NCBI GenBank assembly: GCA_032622095.1
Contig: CP136064.1
Span: 131,511,129-131,575,128, forward strand
Source of the DNA: Siphonodentalium dalli
Lineage: Eukaryota; Mollusca; Scaphopoda; Gadilida; Siphonodentaliidae
DNA length: 64,000 bases
Reading direction: 5' to 3'
Under the pieces are notes generated by a model. It made no database searches, had not been told where the DNA came from, and saw only the letters and a program-made list of their open reading frames with translations. This document shows positions 36,051 to 47,090 of this stretch, piece after piece. The translations under genes were made by a program, and so were the position numbers. Positions within the stretch are counted from its first letter, which is position 1; every line of letters starts with the position of its first letter.

Positions 36051-36165
36051 TTATTAATCCAAATTTTTCCTTAAAGTTAAAAATCTTTTTTTGTTGGGTT
36101 TACGGATAATGCGGGTTGAATTTGCCACGGTGGGGGTATGCTAGCACGCGAGTGCACACCTCTTG
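36051..36165 (+). mobile_element. Helentron-like element, right part (split)
   Basis: TTGAATTTGCCACGGTGGGG, then the hairpin GCAC-GCGA-GTGC (36144-36155) and the terminal CACCTCTTG. It shares its tail with 21021-21636, and GTTTGAATTTGCCACCGTGG recurs near 62402. Taken as the remainder of the element starting at 22693. Confidence 0.6.
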
Positions 36166-37186
36166 TTTATTATAATTAATAAATACTTTTTTATAATCAT
36201 TTCGCTTGTTGCTTGTATATATTCTCCAAAATCAGTTGGACAAATGTGGGTGAACCACCGATATACAATAATAGCCTTATCGAGTTAAATAGATTGATCG
36301 GTCTTCCTGGCACATTGCTCACTGTTGTGAGATGGGGACCTCTAAATTTCTTGAATAGTGAAATTCCCTTTGTTTGAGAATTTGTACATGTTTATATTGA
36401 ATATTCTCAGTAAATAATTATTGTGTGTGTTTCAAAAGAAATCAGAATAAATTATTGTTTTTAAGTATTGGTTGAAAAATAATTAGAGAACAGTTTAGAT
36501 TGATTGCCCTCTTCCCAGATGCATGCTGACTGTGGAAGACCGATCAGTCTTAGATCACTCGGCGATTCACCCAGGTCCTTTGTATGGCTCAAACGATGTT
36601 TCGTACCATGGCCGGTTTTTAACCTTAATTTGAAATACACATTTGATTATTTTTGGGCCATTAATCAATTCTGATAACCGAAGCGGCATTTAAAAAAATG
36701 TTGTTGTCGTTGGAATCTGATATGGGAACCATCAAATCGGATTGAGTACCTCAATGTTATTTAAAAAAAATAATAATGGTATACTTTAACGTACGAATTG
36801 TTGAAATGATACATGTACTGGTATGAAATGTCCAGAACCCTGGTGCGAAAAATCTCTATGTCAAACTTCCATGGCACGAAATGTCCATCAACCTATTGGC
36901 TATTCATTCCATTACACATTAGAATTTATTTCCAATGAAATCCAGGACGTTGCTAGAGAGTTTCCCCCATTGGTGAGGGGGGGTCCGTCTTGATACATAT
37001 ATGTTCCAACAGCACCCCCTTGGAATGAAGTTTCCTACTGAGGCCAAAATAAAAAAGACCTGTTTCTGGTGCCCCGCCTGCCCCTATTCCAGCACCCCGA
37101 CCATTTTCATTTTGTAGATTTTGCAATATTAAAACGCATCCAAATTTATTTTCCATGTAATCCGATTCATTTCAGTGAAACGGACA
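36166..37186. other. No gene; diverged TTAA-MITE relic
   Basis: CGGATTGAGTACCT (about 36733-36746) and CAGATTCCAACGACAACAAC on its complement match the left part of the 24264 MITE. The rest is unassigned. Confidence 0.45.
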
Positions 37187-38402
37187 TAGTCCCCTGCTAA
37201 CGGTTCGATTCGAAACCGCCGTGATGATTCTGTCCGGTTCGAAACCTTAGACGGGATTTGTTTATATCGAACATTTTTGTTAGTCCAACAAAATGAGCAA
37301 ATTTTGCATACGAGGAATTGTTTATTGTAAATATACAGTATATTAATTGGTGTACACAGAACTGTGCTAAATCTGAATGATACTATGCTTACATTGTTTA
37401 CATTGGACGTAATTTGATCATTACTCGGATGGGGTCACTGGGTGATATTTTGATGAAGAGGTCTTTTGGCATAATCATTTTATTCTGTTCCCACTAAACG
37501 GTCTGGTCGGACATGTCAAATTTGGGATAATTAATTGGTAAAACTATATGATTTGTGTTGTTCTATCTCAGTCTGTCGTAAAAATTTGTTTTATTCCCCA
37601 TTATTATACTAATAGACATGTGGTTATACCTGACTAACAAGACAAGTTATGATTATGGATGAATACATAAACGAACAAAACAATTCCGTAATCTGGCTGA
37701 AACAGATATTTCTGGGCAGCACTTCAGTGTCTACAACTGGATTCAACCAATCACATTGAGGAGAGGGTGTGGTCCTTGTTTATCAGCACAAATGATTGAC
37801 ATGATTATGTTACCCGTTGCTCTTTATCTTGTGACTGTGTGACACTTAAATTGCTACAGCACGATGTCTGCACTCTTTGATCTTTGTAGTGTGTTGTCAC
37901 AGTTTAAAATAGATTGACGGTCGAGTGCTTTGATGTCTTGCTACAATTTAGCTGTCTGTTGATAGTTACTGAGTGTCGTCATTACAATAATAATATGCCG
38001 TATGTGTACCTAATTTATTTACAATCTTTAGAAAATTCCCCCTGCACAGTGCTTATTTGGGACCCTATGTTTATTACTTTTCCGATAAAAAATCGTAAGT
38101 CACTTGCAAAAAAAAACAGAAAAGATCGGAACACAAAATGCGTAGATTTGAAACCAAAGTCGCTGACGAATAACAACATACCAATCTCCAATATAAAATA
38201 ATTCTTTATTATGTAATTATCTTATAGTAAATAACCGTTGACTTTACTATAATAATGTCCACTAACTGTTCTGGTTGTCCATGAGTCTACTAGAACAACA
38301 TGATCGGTGTTTGGGTTTGAGGTTCGGTTCGATTAGAAACCGAAACGATGATTCAGTTTCAAGGTTCGGTTCGACCTAAAATCTAAGGTTCGCAGGGCCC
38401 TA
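37187..38402. mobile_element. Possible hAT-like element (1.2 kb)
   Basis: TAGTCCCCTGCTAACGG at the left is similar to the complement of the right end, TAGGGCCCTGCGAACC. Both ends are followed by GGTTCGATTCGAAACC-like phrases. The flanking 8 bases do not match, so the boundaries are tentative. No transposase frame. Confidence 0.45.
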
Positions 38403-38537
38403 ACATCGCATGAACTGTTAAACTGCAAATTATAGCACACTTCACTTAGGTCACACCCGAATCAATCTTATTTTTTCATGTTTTATTCATTAAATCAATG
38501 AATTACTCTATATTCTAATATTACGTACTTAGTTTTT

Positions 38538-40962
38538 AGCTCAACTTTACTTTGTAAAGTTTGAGCTATTGCCATGGCTTGGTATCCGTCGTGCGTGTGT
38601 GTGTGTGTGCGTGATTCGTCAACAATTTCCTTTAGCACGGGCTACAGTTCGTACCTTTGGTCCGATTATTATGAAATTTGTCATGGATGTTGACATTGAC
38701 ATGTAGATGGGAACGAGTCATTTTGGGGTCATTCGGCTGAAAAACATGGCCGCCAGTGGCCATTTTGGATTTCAAAATTCAATCCATTAGCACGGGCTAC
38801 AGGCCGTACTGTTTGTCTTATTGTCATGAAATTTTTCATGGATGTTAATATTGACATGTAGATGGAAACGAGTAATTTTGAGGTCATTCGGCCAAAAAAC
38901 ATGGCCGCCGGCAGCCATCTTAGATTTTACTCTTTGTATGACTAAATTCTTTAGCACGGGCTACAGGTCCTACTTTTAGTCTGATCATCATAAAATTTGT
39001 CAAGAATGTTAATAATGACATGTAGATGGGAACGAGTCATTTTTGGGGTCATTCGACCAAAAAACATGGCTGTCGGCAGCCATCTTGGATTTTACTCTTT
39101 GTATGACTAAATCCTTTAGCACAGGCTACAGGTCGTACCTTTAGTCTGATCATCATAAAATTTGTCATGGCTGTTGAAATTGGAATGTAGATGGGAACGA
39201 GTCATTTTGGGGTCATTCAGACAAAAAACATGGCCGCCAGCGGCCATCTTGGATTTCAAAATTTAATCCATTAGCACGGGCCACAGGTCGTACTGTTTGT
39301 CTGATCATCATAAAATTTGTCATGAATGATAATATTGATATGTAGATGGGAACGAGTAATTTTGGGGTCATTCGGCCAAAAAACATGGCTGCCAGCAGCC
39401 ATCTTGGATTTTACTCTTTATATGACTAAATTCTTTAGCACGGGCTGCAGGTCGTACCTTTAGTCTGATGATCATAAAATTTGTCATGGATGTTAACAAT
39501 GACATGTAAATGGGAACGAGTAATATTGGGGTCATTCAGCCAAAAAACATGGTCGCCAGCAGCCATCTTGGATTTTACTCTTTGTATGACTAAATCCTTT
39601 AGCACGGGCTACAGGTCCTACTTTTAGTCTGATCATCATAAAATTTGTCAAGAATGTTAATAATGACATGTAGATGGGAACGAGTCATTTTGGGGTCATT
39701 CGGCCTAAAAACATGGCCGCCAGCAGCCATCTTGGATTTTACTCTTTGTATGACTAAATCCTTTAGCCCGGGCTACAGGTCGTACCTTTAGTCTGATCAT
39801 CATACAATTTGTCATGGCTGTTGAAATTGGAATGTAGATGGGAACGAGTCATTTTGGGGTCGTTCGGACAAAAAACATGGCCACCAGTGGCCATATTGGA
39901 TTTCAAAATTTAATCCATTAGCACAGGCCACAGGTTGTACTGTTCGTCTGATCATCATGAAATTTGTCATGGATGTTAATATTGACATGTAGATGGGAAC
40001 GAGTAATTTTGGTGTCATTTGGCCAAAAAACATGGCCGCCAGCAGCCATCTTGGATTTTACTCTTTGTATGACTAAATTCTTTAGCACGGGCTACAGCTC
40101 GTACCTTTAGTCTGATCATCACAAAATTTGTCATGGATGTTAAAAATGACATGCAGATGGGAACGAGTAATTTTGAGGTCATTCGGCCAAAAAACATGGT
40201 CGCCAGCAGCCATCTTTGATTTTACTCTTTGTATGACTAAATCCTTTAGCACGGGCTACAGGTTGTACCTTTAGTCTTATCATCATAAAATTTGTCATGA
40301 ATGTTAATAATGACATGTAGATGGGGTCATTTGGCCAAAAAACATGGCCGCCAGCAGCCATCTTTGATTTTACTCTTTGTATGTCTAAATCCTTTAGCAC
40401 GGGCTACAGGTCATACCTTTAGTCTGATCATCATAAAATTTGTCATGGCTGTTGAAATTGGAATGTAGATGGGAACGAGTCATTTTGGGGTCATTCTGAC
40501 AAAAAACATGGCCACCAGTGGCCATCTTGGATTTCAAAATTTAATCCATTAGCACAGGCCACAGGTCGTACTGTTCGTCTGATCATCATGAAATTTGTCA
40601 TGGATGTTAATATTGACATGTAGATGGGAACGAGTAATTTTGGTGTCATTCGGCCAAAAAACATGGCCGCCAGCAGCCATCTTGGATTTTACTCTTTGTG
40701 TGACTAAATTCTTTAGCATGGGCTACAGGTCGTACGTTTAGTCTGATCGTCATAAAATTTGTCATGGATGTTAACGATGACATGTAGATGGGAACGACTC
40801 ATTTTGGGGTCATTCGGCTGAAAACATGGCCGCCAGCAGCCATCTTGGATTTTACTTTTCTCTTCATGTATAGTATTAGACATTCCTAATCGCTCCATTG
40901 ACTGTAATACATTAAATTATTCCCTTTCCAAAGTTGAGCTACAGTGTCATTGACACTTTCAT
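38538..40962 (+). repeat. Helentron-like element with about 14 tandem units (array 2)
   Basis: Same termini as array 1: TTTTT|AGCTCAACTTT with a 5' hairpin, and AAGTTGAGCT with AGTGTCATTGACACT at the 3' end. Units differ from array 1 by fixed changes (TTTAGCACGGGCTACAGG instead of TTTGGCGCGGGCTACAGG; AATTTAATCCATTAGCAC), so the two arrays expanded or homogenised separately. ORFs of 60-79 aa over it are repeats of one frame. Confidence 0.87.
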
Positions 40963-41869
40963 ATTATTTTATAGTACATTAAAAACAAGGAGAAGCAATC
41001 TGGGGCCAGACTGGGGGGTATTCATATTTATTTTGAGCAAAGTTGAAAATAAAATGAAAAAATAAAATAAAATTAAAAGCCACCCCACCCCTATTTTTTT
41101 CTTGCATGTCACCAGAAACACAGGTATTTTTTTTTTTGGCCTGATGGCTACAGGGTATATCGGTCCAAAATTTGTTAGAATATTATTAATTACGTGTAGA
41201 TATGACATTTTTGCCCTGTATGGCTTGTTATCAAACTACATTTGTACTTACATGTAGGTGAATATCGCTTCAATTTGCCTTAAATCGAGTAATATCGGTT
41301 TAGGACATCACCAATCAGAGTAATATGATTTTATGACATCACAGTTCCGTGTAATATCGCTTTACAAGGCCATCCTTAATAATACGTTTGTTTGCCCTCG
41401 CCCAACCGACCCTCGTTTTTCCCGCCGACCGGAATTTTTTTATTGGTGATTGTAAAAAATGTTTTTCTGTATTGTTATCGCCGCCGGACATAGTCCGTAC
41501 AGACCAGAATCAGTCTGCGAATTTTCTAATTTTCCGTGATGACATAGCTAGCGTAAAACTATAAAACAGTGCGGCGATAGCGAAAACTTCAGCTTGGTAC
41601 ATGTATTTCGTCATTTACAGGTACTGCTTGGTTTATCAGTGATAGGTGATAATTGAATTGCTTGGTTCGCGAGAAGACTAATAATTTCTATCACGACTTG
41701 TTTAAGGAGGCAAAAATAGTATTTGTCTATTGTCGGATGACGCAAGACAGGGCGACGATGTATTATACTTAGGCCAAAAAAAACGTCTCTGTTTCCGGTA
41801 GCCTGCCTGGCTGAGATTTTCTTGCCGGTCTCAATTTTTAATTTTTTAGAAGTCTGTAGTAACCTGTCC
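40963..41869. other. No gene; fragments with AGGCC-A(n) ends
   Basis: TTTTTTTTTTTGGCCTGATG at about 41130 and TAGGCCAAAAAAAACGTCTC at about 41771 resemble the two termini of the 56384-57667 element, in outward orientation. GTAATATCG phrases recur at 41290-41360. No coding sequence is recognised. Confidence 0.4.
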
Positions 41870-44490
41870 GCCCGTGTGTCCGGTGGAGCTATAGTCATCA
41901 CTCCTCGTCCTCGTCCGCCCGTCCGTCAACAATTCTTTAAACATCTTCTCCTCTGAAACCATCAGATCAATTGGGTTTATATTTGGTGTGGATGTTCCCC
42001 AGGTGACTCTTACCGGGTATTCAGATTTGTTCAAATGAGGTCACCAAGTCAAATAGTTTTGATGTCAGGACCATAACTATTTTTCCACATAGTAATTCTT
42101 AAAACGACTTCTTTTCTGAAGTTGTCGGGCCGAATGGGTTCATATTTGGTATAAGGGTACCTTGGGTGACTGTGGTTCAGATTTGTTCAAATGAGGTCAC
42201 TGGGTCAAATGTGGGTGGGGCTATGGACATAAATCTGAAGAAATATTTTTTTTCTTCAGATTTAACTTATTGCTCAATTTAACCCAAAAAAAAAAAAAAT
42301 ATATATATATTTTATTTTTAATAATAAAAAAAAAAAAATAATAAATAAAATATTTTTTATTTAAATAAAATAAAAAACATTTAATTATAATTTTGAAGAA
42401 CTTATGACATTACATCTTCGGGGGGTAGGTACCTCTAGTCTCCCCACTAAATTTGGTTGAAATCAGGGGTTTGGGAGAAAAGATGAACAGACAGATGTAA
42501 AAAAATGTTCAGTAAATTCCTTTTAATACTAGTATCTGTGCATTCCCATTACAAGCCATCTCTGCTCTGAACTGACAGACATGACACATGTTGTTTATAA
42601 TCAGGGTCAGATAGATAGATAAGAGAACTTCTGTAGCTATAGCCAGAGTCCCCAGGGAGTGTATTCATGTCATTCATAATTGAAATGAGATTAATGGTGT
42701 TGTACATTTGTTTTCTAAAGTTGTCAGTAGCACCATCATTGTTTACAATACACTGGTCATTAATATCAGATTAAATTCCTTTTCTCAAAGCTTTAAGTGT
42801 GTCTGGCATTTGTAGAATGAGGTTCCCAGAGGGTGAATTTAATTATGCTACCCTTCACGGCAGGCTAGCATCGCCAAATACACCCTATGAGGACCTCATT
42901 CTGCTTAGGCTTCATCTTCTGGGAAGTATCTAGAGTCTCAAATTGACAGTTTTAGCAGCTCTTTTCCCTTCTGTTCAGATTTTAAAATGCATAATTGAGG
43001 TGTCAAATGGGTGCGCATACTGTCATATGTCAGTAATGTCACCAACTTCAGCTGGAGAACTTCTGTCTGTCCCTAGGTCTCCCATAGCAGTTGAGGACTA
43101 AGTAAAATTTGGTTCCCAGATGGTGAATTTGGTGATGCTAGCCTACCTTACAGAATAGCATCACTACATTCACCCTTTTGGGACCTCAGACACACTAAAT
43201 TCACGCTTGGCTGTTCCAATATTATTTTCTTAACCACTTTAGCTATGTGACCTCATTATACCTTATTATGGACAAAAAAGTGGGGGGTATATTGGATTAA
43301 ATATGTTGGTCTGTCGGAGTTTCCTTCCATCCATTGTTCTGTCCATCCATCCATCAACAATTGTTTTCTTCTCGAGATCTATATGAATTCCCTACCTGTA
43401 TGTGACTCACATTCAGATTTATTCAAATAAGTTCATCAGGTCAAATAGGAGGGATGCCAGGGCCATAACGTTTTCCCTCCATAGTAATTCTAACAACTAT
43501 TACTACTCAAGAACCATCAAGTCTATTTAGCTTATATTTGTGTATGCAGGGTCCTTGGGTGGCATGTTTAGATCTGTTCCAATGGGGGCCTTTTTGGAAA
43601 ATCAATTAACTTCAACTCTTAAAAGCGAATGTTTATAATTATAAGATGAATAGATATCAGAGATGGGGATTCATGTTTGTTCAAATAGGGGCAGAGACCC
43701 CACCCATACTACCTGTATCTATGCTGTACGCTACTGGTATAATAAGATAATGTCATATTCTTGCAGGGATGTCCCCACAGTGTTGGGGAGGTGATGTACA
43801 GATTTGTTCAATGAAATGTAATTTTTGAGCTCACCGAGACGAAGCTATAGTCATCACTTCTCATCTGTCACCTGTTCATCTTTCTGTCCGTCCATCAATC
43901 TGTCAACAATTCTGTGAACATCTTCTCTAGATCATAAGACTGAATGGGTTCATATTTGGTGTGGATTTTCCCTAGGTGATTCACATTCAGATTTGTTCAA
44001 ATGAGGTCACTCTTTCAAATGGTTGTGAAGCCAGGGCCATAACTCTTGCCCTCCATGGTAATTCTTAAAAACGACTTCTTCTCATCTACCATCAGATATA
44101 GGGTGGGACCCGAGACATAACTGTATGCCTCTATAGTAATACTTAAATGTTTTCTCAAGAGAGGTTGGACTATTTAGCTTACATATAGTATGGAGGATCC
44201 TTTAGTGACTGAGATTCAGATTTTTTAACATAAGGCAACCTGTTAAGAAATGACGGGGCTATGGGGACTTAACACTTTTGTGTCTAATAAAATCATTAAA
44301 ATACAAAATTCATTAAAACATCTAGTAGCGTACAGTTGGTACATGAAGCCTCTCTATCTACATATCCTGTTTAGATCTACTTTTTTAAAGTGATTATGAA
44401 AAGTTCTAACTGTTGTGGTCTCCAAAGTCCCAGTCTTATCAGTCTTTGCAGTCTGGTGAGCGACCCCACAGTCTTTGACTGTCTTGTTCC
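41870..44490 (+). repeat. AGCTCACC-family repeat, long copy (2.6 kb)
   Basis: From CCGGTGGAGCTATAGTCATC to CAGTCTTTGACTGTCTTGTT. Contains repeated GATTTGTTCAAATGAGGTCA units, A/T tracts, and palindromic GAATGAGGTTCCCAGAGGGT...CACCCTATGAGGACCTCATTC blocks. It is collinear with 51684-55020. A second 5'-like hairpin, GAGCTCACCGAGACGAAGC, at about 43826 suggests a composite or tandem insertion. Non-coding. Confidence 0.75.
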
Positions 44491-47090
44491 AATACCAACA
44501 GCAGAACTAATCACCCATCGCATACACAACTGATGCATGTGTAGGACGGTGTATATATGCGATCGCACATTCTAGATATAAATAAGACAACCCAGTCGGC
44601 CATGCTACGCAGTGGCATAAATCAAACTATACCCTAACGAGTCACTACGGAAATCCCCACGACTTTGTGGGCTTTGTATTTTAAAACAGTGTATTATACC
44701 GATAGCTCCCTTAAATTCCTTTGCGGAATTGGGCGCAAACCATGCTTGAAAGAAAACTCTGTCCGCGACAAAATTAAGCAGTGAAAAGCATGTGCGTTTT
44801 GGCGGGAAAATGACAGTCCATATTCCGTAATCAGTCCTGGATATTAGCGTCATCATTCCCATCAACATTGACCAGAAGAAATCATTATCCAATATAAAAT
44901 GCATAGTATTCACAGAGTTTAACCTGCTTTAAATAAACAACTGTCTGTTACAATGATACACAAAGTGCGTCACTGTGTCACCAACCAAACACCTCAGTCT
45001 TTCACGCGATTCAACTCTGTGCAACTATTTACGTCAGGCTCTTTGATGTTACCGACCAAGTAGCAAAAATACTACTGTGATAGATAGAAACAACTCGCAC
45101 TGTGTGCAAATATTAAACACACATTTCTGATCATCTGATGTGCATACATGTATTATATAAAGGATTATGTGATAGCTTGCTGAAAGTTTGCAGGTAATCA
45201 ATTCTGCTAATTCAAACGTTCCGGGATTGAAACGAAATAGGTCGGAAATATGTGACTTCAGTTACACCACAATACAATTTAGTGATTTAGAAATATGGAC
45301 AAGTTGTCACTGAAAAATACTGATCATCTATGAATAGAAATAAGAGGGGATGAACATACAATAGGTTTGATTGAAATAGCAAGTATTTTTTCCATAAAAC
45401 GATCTCTCTTTCAACACCCCAACACCTGGAAAATTGCGTAGGCAGTGATGAATAGAATGGCATAAAATGTGTAACCTCACGCCCAACCTACATCAGAGAT
45501 ATTCAAGGGCAGATTGGAACAAAACATGTTTACTCCTACATATCCATGATATCTGGAAGAACAGTCAGTAAAATTGTTCTGGCCACATGTAATTTGTAAT
45601 GAGCTTAGAGTAGTAAATTGGGCTTAACCCAATTTACTACTCTAAGCTCATTTCTTTCCTATTCTCAACTTAGACTTATACCGTAGTTCCATTACCATTA
45701 CTGATGATCTATATCTTCCCATCAACATTGTCAGCAGCATTTCGAACATGATACATTATTATTATTTCCTTTAAAAATAGACTCAAAAGACCCTCTTATA
45801 TCTCACTTATATATGTATTTAATATATATACCTTATGTAATAACACGTTAATGAAAAGAAGTGGAAAGACACAAAGTATTATTCTACATGTACATCTCTG
45901 AATCTATACAGAAAACATAGGAAAGAGATACACCATCATTATCTATACACATTTGTTCTTTATGCCCTATACACAATTACACAATGCCATTACCTGACGT
46001 ACATATACCCACCCCACTTCGCGAGAGTAATAATCGGCTACATGAAATGACAGTAATATCTGGATTAAGGATAGTATACGACAGCAATATCTGGATTAAG
46101 GATAGTATATCGTACGACACAATATTATATAAATCAGACAGTCGCTTTCTCGCTGGGTGGGATGGATAAAAACTGAATCCCGGAAACGACTCACATAAGC
46201 ACACACGCTTGATGTCGAATCCGGTCCATGATCTTATATTCTGATACATGTATGTTGTATTGTTCAATGAATAAATACTGTTTAAACCAAGAAGTCGTCA
46301 TAATGTACAGTGCTAGTACGCAGTAGATCAAACAATTCTATGACGGTGTTGTTAGTACTTGTTACACACCTAAGTTCTCCACCAGATTTTGACAGACACT
46401 CCCTGCCACACTGGGAACAGTCACAGTAACACTGACAGTGAATGAGTTATACTGATAGTCCTCAAATTTGTTTGCTTTATTTTCCTTATGTCTTCTTAGA
46501 ATGTTTTTTTTTTTAAGAATTAGATATAGATTCTTCATTTGTAGAATAACAATCAATTATCATGATAATCGTCGTCAACAATGAATGATATTGATAATTT
46601 GATCGATTCAATGATTGTTGACACTGTGACTCAGTGAATTTCAGGTCTCGCTGTCCTCGCGACTATCTTAGACAGCCGTCTATCTTCAGTATCTGCTACA
46701 GATGCAGGATCCTCCACAGCCCGTATATCATCGCCGTTTTCATGTTCAGGGTAATTTTCTGACGCGAAAATGTGCAGAGAACTTGGCTTTTTTTTTTTTA
46801 AACAGCACGTTTGCGGGGATATCCCACGTTGACGTCACGGATTTTGCTGTCACGTGACTCATTGATTTGTAAAAGACGCTAAAAACATGTTTATTGATCA
46901 AATTATATCTAATTTTTTGTTGGATGTTATATTTGAACCTTATTACCCTATTCACACCAAACTAGCCATATGACATTGAAATGATGAGACATTTTATAAC
47001 AGTTGCCTTTTAAACCACACCTGACAATATTTTCTGGTCTTAAATCACACGATAATCTTGAATGGATATGTCACACATATTTGAAATCCC
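44491..47090. other. No recognised gene
   Basis: Contains the hairpin at 45598-45652 and a short duplication of ATCTGGATTAAGGATAGTAT near 46058 and 46090. The 102-aa minus frame 44605-44913 has protein-like composition but no family resemblance. Confidence 0.4.
45598..45652. repeat. Perfect 25-bp-arm hairpin
   Basis: AATGAGCTTAGAGTAGTAAA + TTGGG, five-base loop CTTAA, then the exact complement. Size and perfection are compatible with a small-RNA precursor or a minimal foldback relic. Confidence 0.85.

Noticed and set aside
22693-36165. Reading the whole span as one giant transposon
   Set aside because: The Helentron-like ends and the inner 30-bp inverted repeats are of different kinds, so a split outer repeat fits better.
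37187-38402. Confident hAT assignment
   Set aside because: TIR-like ends match, but the flanking 8 bases do not, so it is left as tentative.
44605-44913. 102-aa minus-strand frame
   Set aside because: Protein-like in places but nothing recognised and no supporting signals.
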